Source: CAVXAE01 sp044225565
Lineage (GTDB): Bacteria; Pseudomonadota; Gammaproteobacteria; Steroidobacterales; Steroidobacteraceae
Assembly (NCBI GenBank): GCA_044225565.1
Contig: JBGAIL010000260.1
Span: 1-5,187 of the forward strand
Length of the DNA stretch: 5,187 bases
Reading direction: 5' to 3'
A program made the translations under genes and the position numbers. Below are positions 1 through 5,187 of the stretch, one piece after another. Each line of letters starts with the position of its first letter. Position 1 is the first letter of the stretch. Under the pieces are notes generated by a model that did no database searches, was not told where the DNA came from, and was given only the letters and a program-made list of their open reading frames with translations.

Positions 1-1136
1 AGAACACCGGCAACCTCTCCCAAGCCGACTTCCAGGCGGCGCGCGACGAGCTCCTCGAGCTCGCCAACGCCGATCCCATGCTGAGCTCGGTGCGCCTCAG
101 CGACCTGCCCCCGGTCGCGACGCTGGACGTCGATCTCGACCACCAGAAGCTCAGCGTGCTGGGATTGAGCCAGGCTGCGGTGAATTCCACTTTATCCACC
201 GCGTGGGGCGGCAGCTACGTCAACGATTTCATCGACCGCGGGCGCGTCAAACGGGTGTACGTGCAGGGGGATGCGCAGTTTCGCTCGCGGCCCGAAGACA
301 TCGGGCAGTGGTACGTGCGCGGCGCGGATGGAGCGATGACGCCTTTCTCCTCGTTCGCCAGCATTTCGTGGTCGCAGGCACCGACGACGCTCATGCGCTT
401 CTCGGGTGTGCCCGCGTACGAGTTCCAGGGGCAGGCGGCAGCGGGCGTCAGCTCCGGTCAGGCGATGGACCGCATCGCGGCGCTCGCCGCGAAGATTCCG
501 GGCACGAGCGTGGCGTGGAGCGGGCTGTCCTATCAGGAGAGGCTGTCGTCCGGACAGGCGCCGCTGCTCTACGCGCTCTCGCTGCTCGTAGTGTTCCTGT
601 GCCTCGCGGCTCTCTACGAGAGCTGGTCCATTCCGGTGGCGGTGCTGCTCATCGTTCCGCTGGGTCTCGTCGGCGCGGTCTTCGCGGTGACGCTGCGGGG
701 TCTCGAGAACGACATCTACCTGCAGATCGGCCTGCTGACCACCATGGGGCTCGCCGCGAAGAATGCCATCCTCATGGTGGAGTTCGCCGAGCAGGCCGAG
801 CGGAAGGGCAAGCGTGTGATCGAGGCGGCGATGGAAGCAGCGCGACTGCGCCTGAGGCCGATCCTGATGACCTCGTTCGCATTCATCTTTGGCGTGCTGC
901 CGCTCGCGGTGGCGAGCGGTGCGGGCGCGAACAGCCGCATTGCGATCGGCACCTCGGTGATCGGTGGCATGCTCACCGCGACGGTCCTGGCCATTCTTTA
1001 TATCCCGCTGTTCTTCGTGCTGGTTCGACGCGGCACGCGAGGGCTTCTGCAGCGCATCCACCGCAAGCACGATGGGCGCTCCGACCCGCCAGGCGGGGCG
1101 GCTCCGCCGAACGCTTCGCCGGATGAGCACTCGTGA
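1..1136 (+). CDS. RND (HAE1) multidrug efflux permease, AcrB/MexB-like, C-terminal part
   Basis: Inner-membrane proton/drug antiporter of a tripartite efflux pump, truncated by the left edge. The frame is open from base 3, so the ATG at 78 is an internal Met; about 377 residues of a usual ~1,040-1,050 are visible. Numbering from that Met, the second half of the periplasmic porter/docking region comes first, with the AcrB-like block AWGGSYVNDFIDRGRVK (42-58) and the DIGQWYVRGADG motif (74-85). Five hydrophobic segments matching TM8-TM12 follow (about 162-182, 185-206, 213-237, 261-281, 289-317). The proton-relay Lys of TM10 is present (K228, in GLAAKNAILMVEF), as are the TM11 residues R258 and T265, which by my alignment from memory correspond to AcrB K940, R971 and T978. 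The TM4 Asp pair lies outside the window. The tail after TM12 is hydrophilic and Pro/Gly-rich. The stop overlaps the outer-membrane channel gene by 4 nt, so the two are co-transcribed. The substrate cannot be inferred. Confidence 0.97.
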   Translation, partial: NTGNLSQADFQAARDELLELANADPMLSSVRLSDLPPVATLDVDLDHQKLSVLGLSQAAVNSTLSTAWGGSYVNDFIDRGRVKRVYVQGDAQFRSRPEDIGQWYVRGADGAMTPFSSFASISWSQAPTTLMRFSGVPAYEFQGQAAAGVSSGQAMDRIAALAAKIPGTSVAWSGLSYQERLSSGQAPLLYALSLLVVFLCLAALYESWSIPVAVLLIVPLGLVGAVFAVTLRGLENDIYLQIGLLTTMGLAAKNAILMVEFAEQAERKGKRVIEAAMEAARLRLRPILMTSFAFIFGVLPLAVASGAGANSRIAIGTSVIGGMLTATVLAILYIPLFFVLVRRGTRGLLQRIHRKHDGRSDPPGGAAPPNASPDEHS

Positions 1137-2539
1137 GTCGCCCGCTTCGTCTCGTCTTCGCCTTGCTGTGCGGCGCACTTTCTGCGTGCTCTCTGGCGCC
1201 GCGATACGAGCGGCCGGAGGCGCCAGTGCCCGCATCCTGGCCCGCGGGCGATCCTTATTTGAAGAATGGTGAGCGCACGCTGCCGAGCGTCGACTATCAG
1301 CAAGTCTTCACGGATGGTCGCCTGCAGCAGCTCATCGGCCTTGCGCTGCAGAACAACCGCGATCTGCGAGTTGCGGCCGGCAACATCGCCACCGCGCGCG
1401 AGGCCTATCGGATCCAGCGGGCCGAACGGCTCCCGCAGATCGGCGCCGGGATCGCCGCGACGCGAAGCGGCAGCGACGCCAATGATTCCGCTGACGAAGG
1501 CGAGACACAGCTCTCCGCAAGCATCGGCGTCACGGCGTTCGAGCTCGATCTGTTCGGCCGGGTGCGCTCGCTGTCGGACTCAGCTCTGCAACAGTATTTC
1601 GCTACCGAGGCCGCCGCTCGGGCGACCCGCCTTGCGCTGATCGGTGACGTCGCCGCGGCCTGGTCGACCTATGGAGCGGATCACAGCCTGCTGACGATTG
1701 CGGAAGAGACCGCGCAGACGGCGAGCCGCAGCGTGGAGCTGACTCAGGCCCGGCTGAAAGGCGGTGTCGCGCCACGAACCGATCTGCGGCAGGCCGAGCA
1801 GATTCTCGCGCAGGCGCAGTCCGACGTCGCGCAGCTGCGCACTCAGCTTGCGCAGGACGTCAATGCGCTGCAGCTTCTCGTCGGCGCGTCCATCGATGCT
1901 GCGCTGTTGCCCGTGTCTATCGATGAAGTGGCGCACGGTGCGACAGAGGTTTCTGCAGGAATCGATTCAGCAGTGTTGCTACGACGTCCTGACGTGCTGC
2001 AGGCGGAGTATCTGCTGCGCAGCGCGAACGCCGAGATTGGCGCGGCGCGCGCGGCGCTCTTCCCGCGTATCTCGCTCACGGCGATCGCCGGCGTGGCGAG
2101 CACTGCGCTTCGGGGCTTGTTCGATGGCGAAGGGTCGAGCTGGAGCACGGAAGCTGCGGCGTCCTATCCAATCTTCGACGCCGGCGCTGCGCGCGCAGGC
2201 GTGCGCCAGACCAAAGCGCAACGCGACGTCGCGCTCGCAACCTACGAGAAGGCCATCCAGTCCGCCTTTCGCGATGTGGCAGACGCTCTGGCTCGTCGCG
2301 GCACCATCGATGAGCAATTGCGCGCGGATACCGCGGACGTCACGGCTTCCACGGATTACTTCCGGCTCGCGGATGCGAGATATCGGGGTGGCATCGATAC
2401 CTTCCTCACCAGCCTCGATGCGCAGCGCTCGCTGTATTCAGCGCAACGGACCCTGGTGGCTACGCAGCTGGCGAGAGTGACGAATCTCGTCGACCTGTAC
2501 CGCGCGCTCGGGGCGGACGAGCAGGCAGGGAACCGCTGA
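1133..2539 (+). CDS. Outer-membrane efflux lipoprotein, OprM/NodT family (TolC-like)
   Basis: Outer-membrane channel that carries drugs from the RND pump out of the cell; as a family, a trimer with a beta-barrel and a long periplasmic alpha-helical tunnel. The 468-residue length fits OprM-type proteins (about 470-490). The start is GTG in a GTGA overlap with the permease stop, with a weak purine-rich GGATGAG 5 nt upstream. It gives a proper lipoprotein signal: RPLR, a hydrophobic core, then the lipobox LSAC with the acylated Cys at 19. Ser at +2 predicts outer-membrane sorting. The mature protein opens with the family signature LAPRYERPEAPVPASW (21-36). Two OEP repeats follow, about 60-250 and 280-460. 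Repeat 1 contains FELDLFGRVRSLSDS (136-150) and DLRQAEQ (217-223). Repeat 2 contains RRPDVLQAEYLLRSANAEIG (284-303), YPIFDAG (345-351) and YRGGIDTFLTSLDAQRSLY (417-435). No frameshift or missing block is seen. Translational coupling to the permease is inferred from the overlap. Confidence 0.97.
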   Translation: MSRPLRLVFALLCGALSACSLAPRYERPEAPVPASWPAGDPYLKNGERTLPSVDYQQVFTDGRLQQLIGLALQNNRDLRVAAGNIATAREAYRIQRAERLPQIGAGIAATRSGSDANDSADEGETQLSASIGVTAFELDLFGRVRSLSDSALQQYFATEAAARATRLALIGDVAAAWSTYGADHSLLTIAEETAQTASRSVELTQARLKGGVAPRTDLRQAEQILAQAQSDVAQLRTQLAQDVNALQLLVGASIDAALLPVSIDEVAHGATEVSAGIDSAVLLRRPDVLQAEYLLRSANAEIGAARAALFPRISLTAIAGVASTALRGLFDGEGSSWSTEAAASYPIFDAGAARAGVRQTKAQRDVALATYEKAIQSAFRDVADALARRGTIDEQLRADTADVTASTDYFRLADARYRGGIDTFLTSLDAQRSLYSAQRTLVATQLARVTNLVDLYRALGADEQAGNR

Positions 2540-2608
2540 CCCCGGACCCGGGGAAAGCCCGGAACGCCACGCCCGAAACGACGCCGCCCGGCGATGGGCC
2601 GGGCGGCG
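2540..2608. terminator. Convergent intergenic hairpin, probable transcription terminator
   Basis: The spacer between the converging efflux and CsbD genes holds a perfect 11-bp GC stem (2582-2592 pairing with 2598-2608) with a 5-nt loop. A smaller stem lies directly behind the efflux stop (2540-2544 with 2549-2553, 4-nt loop, followed by AAA). The large stem sits 43 nt after the plus-strand stop and 26 nt beyond the minus-strand stop, the right place to end both transcripts. A U-tract is poor in both directions: CCTTGCGCTT on plus, TCGTTTCGG on minus. It is therefore not a textbook intrinsic terminator, although T-poor hairpins are common between convergent genes in GC-rich genomes. Bidirectional termination is an inference. 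Confidence 0.6.
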
Positions 2609-2633
2609 CCTTGCGCTTGGGGATTTCGGCCTC

Positions 2634-2840
2634 TCAGTTCCAGTTGTTCCGCGAGCGGAAATCCTTCGCCTGCCGTTCGGCCTCGTCGCGCGCGATGCCG
2701 TAGCGCTCCTGGATCTTGCCGGCCAGCTGATCGCCCTTGCCTTCCAGCTGGTCGACCTCGTCATCCGTGAGCTTGCCCCACTGCTCCTTGATCTTGCCCC
2801 TCACCTGCTTCCACACGCCTGCTGCCTTGTCGGTGTTCAT
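2634..2840 (-). CDS. yjbJ: CsbD-family stress-associated small protein, YjbJ-like
   Basis: A 68-residue, highly charged, cytoplasmic-looking protein with no signal peptide or membrane segment. It matches E. coli YjbJ (69 residues) nearly end to end, from memory: MNTDKAAGVWKQVRGKIKEQ at the start, then WGKLTDDEVDQLEGKGDQL (21-39) and AGKIQERYGIARDEAERQAK (40-59), with an Asn/Trp-rich tail. CsbD proteins are small helical proteins induced in general stress (sigma-B in Bacillus; stationary phase or osmotic stress in enterics), but their molecular function is unknown. The start at 2840 is fixed by the strong Shine-Dalgarno 7 nt upstream and by homology beginning exactly at MNTDKA. An in-frame GTG at 2903 would add 21 residues with no family resemblance and would make the Shine-Dalgarno coding. 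It converges on the efflux operon and lies 239 nt downstream of the kinase stop on the same strand, so it probably has its own promoter. No clear sigma-70 or RpoS promoter could be picked out. Confidence 0.95.
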   Translation of the reverse strand: MNTDKAAGVWKQVRGKIKEQWGKLTDDEVDQLEGKGDQLAGKIQERYGIARDEAERQAKDFRSRNNWN

Positions 2841-2847
2841 CGCACTG

Positions 2848-2854
2848 CTCCTCC
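2848..2854 (-). promoter_or_regulatory. Shine-Dalgarno of the CsbD/YjbJ-like gene
   Basis: On the minus strand the bases read GGAGGAG, almost the full anti-16S complement, 7 nt before the ATG at 2840. It settles the start codon against the longer GTG alternative and predicts efficient translation. Confidence 0.9.
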
Positions 2855-2874
2855 GGTGGTTACCGAGCTGGTGC

Positions 2875-2893
2875 GCAACCGGTGGACGGTTGC
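2875..2893. repeat. Perfect 7-bp inverted repeat in the leader of the CsbD/YjbJ-like gene
   Basis: GCAACCG (2875-2881) and CGGTTGC (2887-2893) are exact reverse complements around a 5-nt spacer. The element ends 34 nt upstream of the CsbD start codon, so it could be a dyad operator or an RNA hairpin in the 5' leader. No T-run follows it on the minus strand, which argues against an intrinsic terminator. A repeat this size can also arise by chance in GC-rich DNA. Confidence 0.5.
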
Positions 2894-2912
2894 CCGCCGG
2901 CACGCTCCATTG

Positions 2913-2943
2913 CTCCCGCGATCATGCTCGGCGAGCGCGGGAG
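2913..2943. repeat. Perfect 8-bp inverted repeat upstream of the CsbD/YjbJ-like gene
   Basis: CTCCCGCG (2913-2920) pairs exactly with CGCGGGAG (2936-2943) across a 15-nt spacer. The spacer itself contains a short GCTCG/CGAGC dyad (2926-2930 and 2932-2936). It lies 72-103 nt upstream of the CsbD start and about 137 nt beyond the kinase stop. It could be an operator, a leader structure or a read-through barrier between the two minus-strand genes. There is no T-tract, and the role is not determinable from sequence. Confidence 0.45.
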
Positions 2944-3079
2944 GTGGCGCAATGTCAGAACCGCCCAGGCTCGGGCCGGACTCCGTGACTCGGGATGCCG
3001 GAATCCTCCTACACTGGAACTCATCGCGGCCTGGAGCCGCCGCATGTCGGGACGCCGCAGCGCCTGCCCATGCCGGCCT

Positions 3080-5187
<2,108 letters not shown>

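Noticed and set aside
192..1235. Long minus-strand open frame (347 codons) antisense to the RND permease
   Set aside because: The plus strand encodes a clear AcrB-like protein. The antisense translation is low-complexity Arg/His-rich and has no family resemblance.
2841..2903. Upstream GTG start for the CsbD/YjbJ-like protein
   Set aside because: The 21-residue extension has no family similarity and would place the strong Shine-Dalgarno inside the coding region.
2985..3016. Possible plus-strand promoter with a TACACT -10-like hexamer
   Set aside because: The only upstream -35 candidate (GTGACT) is at a poor 19-nt spacing, and no plus-strand gene follows. A chance match is more likely.
3026..3040. 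Small GCGGC/GCCGC hairpin about 40 nt beyond the kinase stop, as a terminator
   Set aside because: The stem is only 5 bp with no T-tract, too weak to call in GC-rich DNA.

Overview
The window is GC-rich DNA with dense, clean coding frames. The four proteins resemble those of Gram-negative Proteobacteria: an AcrB/MexB-type RND pump, an OprM/NodT-type outer-membrane lipoprotein, a YjbJ-like CsbD protein and a PAS-GAF hybrid histidine kinase. A gamma- or betaproteobacterium is the best guess. The sequence alone does not fix the genus, and there is no rRNA, tRNA, mobile element, phage gene or CRISPR array.

Layout. Positions 1-1136 (+) hold the C-terminal ~377 residues of an RND multidrug efflux permease whose start lies upstream of the window. 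Positions 1133-2539 (+) hold a complete outer-membrane efflux lipoprotein that overlaps the permease stop by 4 nt (GTGA). Positions 2540-2633 form a short convergent spacer with a strong GC hairpin. Positions 2634-2840 (-) encode a 68-residue CsbD/YjbJ-like protein with a near-perfect Shine-Dalgarno. Positions 2841-3079 are a non-coding gap with two perfect inverted repeats in the leader of the CsbD gene. Positions 3080-5187 (-) encode a hybrid sensor histidine kinase (PAS-GAF-HisKA-HATPase-REC) whose N-terminus runs off the right edge.

How the parts fit together. The two plus-strand genes are the inner-membrane pump and outer-membrane channel of one tripartite efflux system. The periplasmic adaptor gene is expected just upstream, outside the window. 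The minus-strand kinase and the small CsbD protein point the same way but are separated by 239 nt, so they are probably separate transcription units. Nothing in the sequence ties the kinase to control of the pump.

Overall this is an ordinary chromosomal region of recognisable families. I found no convincing undescribed system. The modest points of interest are the paired hairpins before the CsbD gene and the kinase/CsbD neighbourhood.
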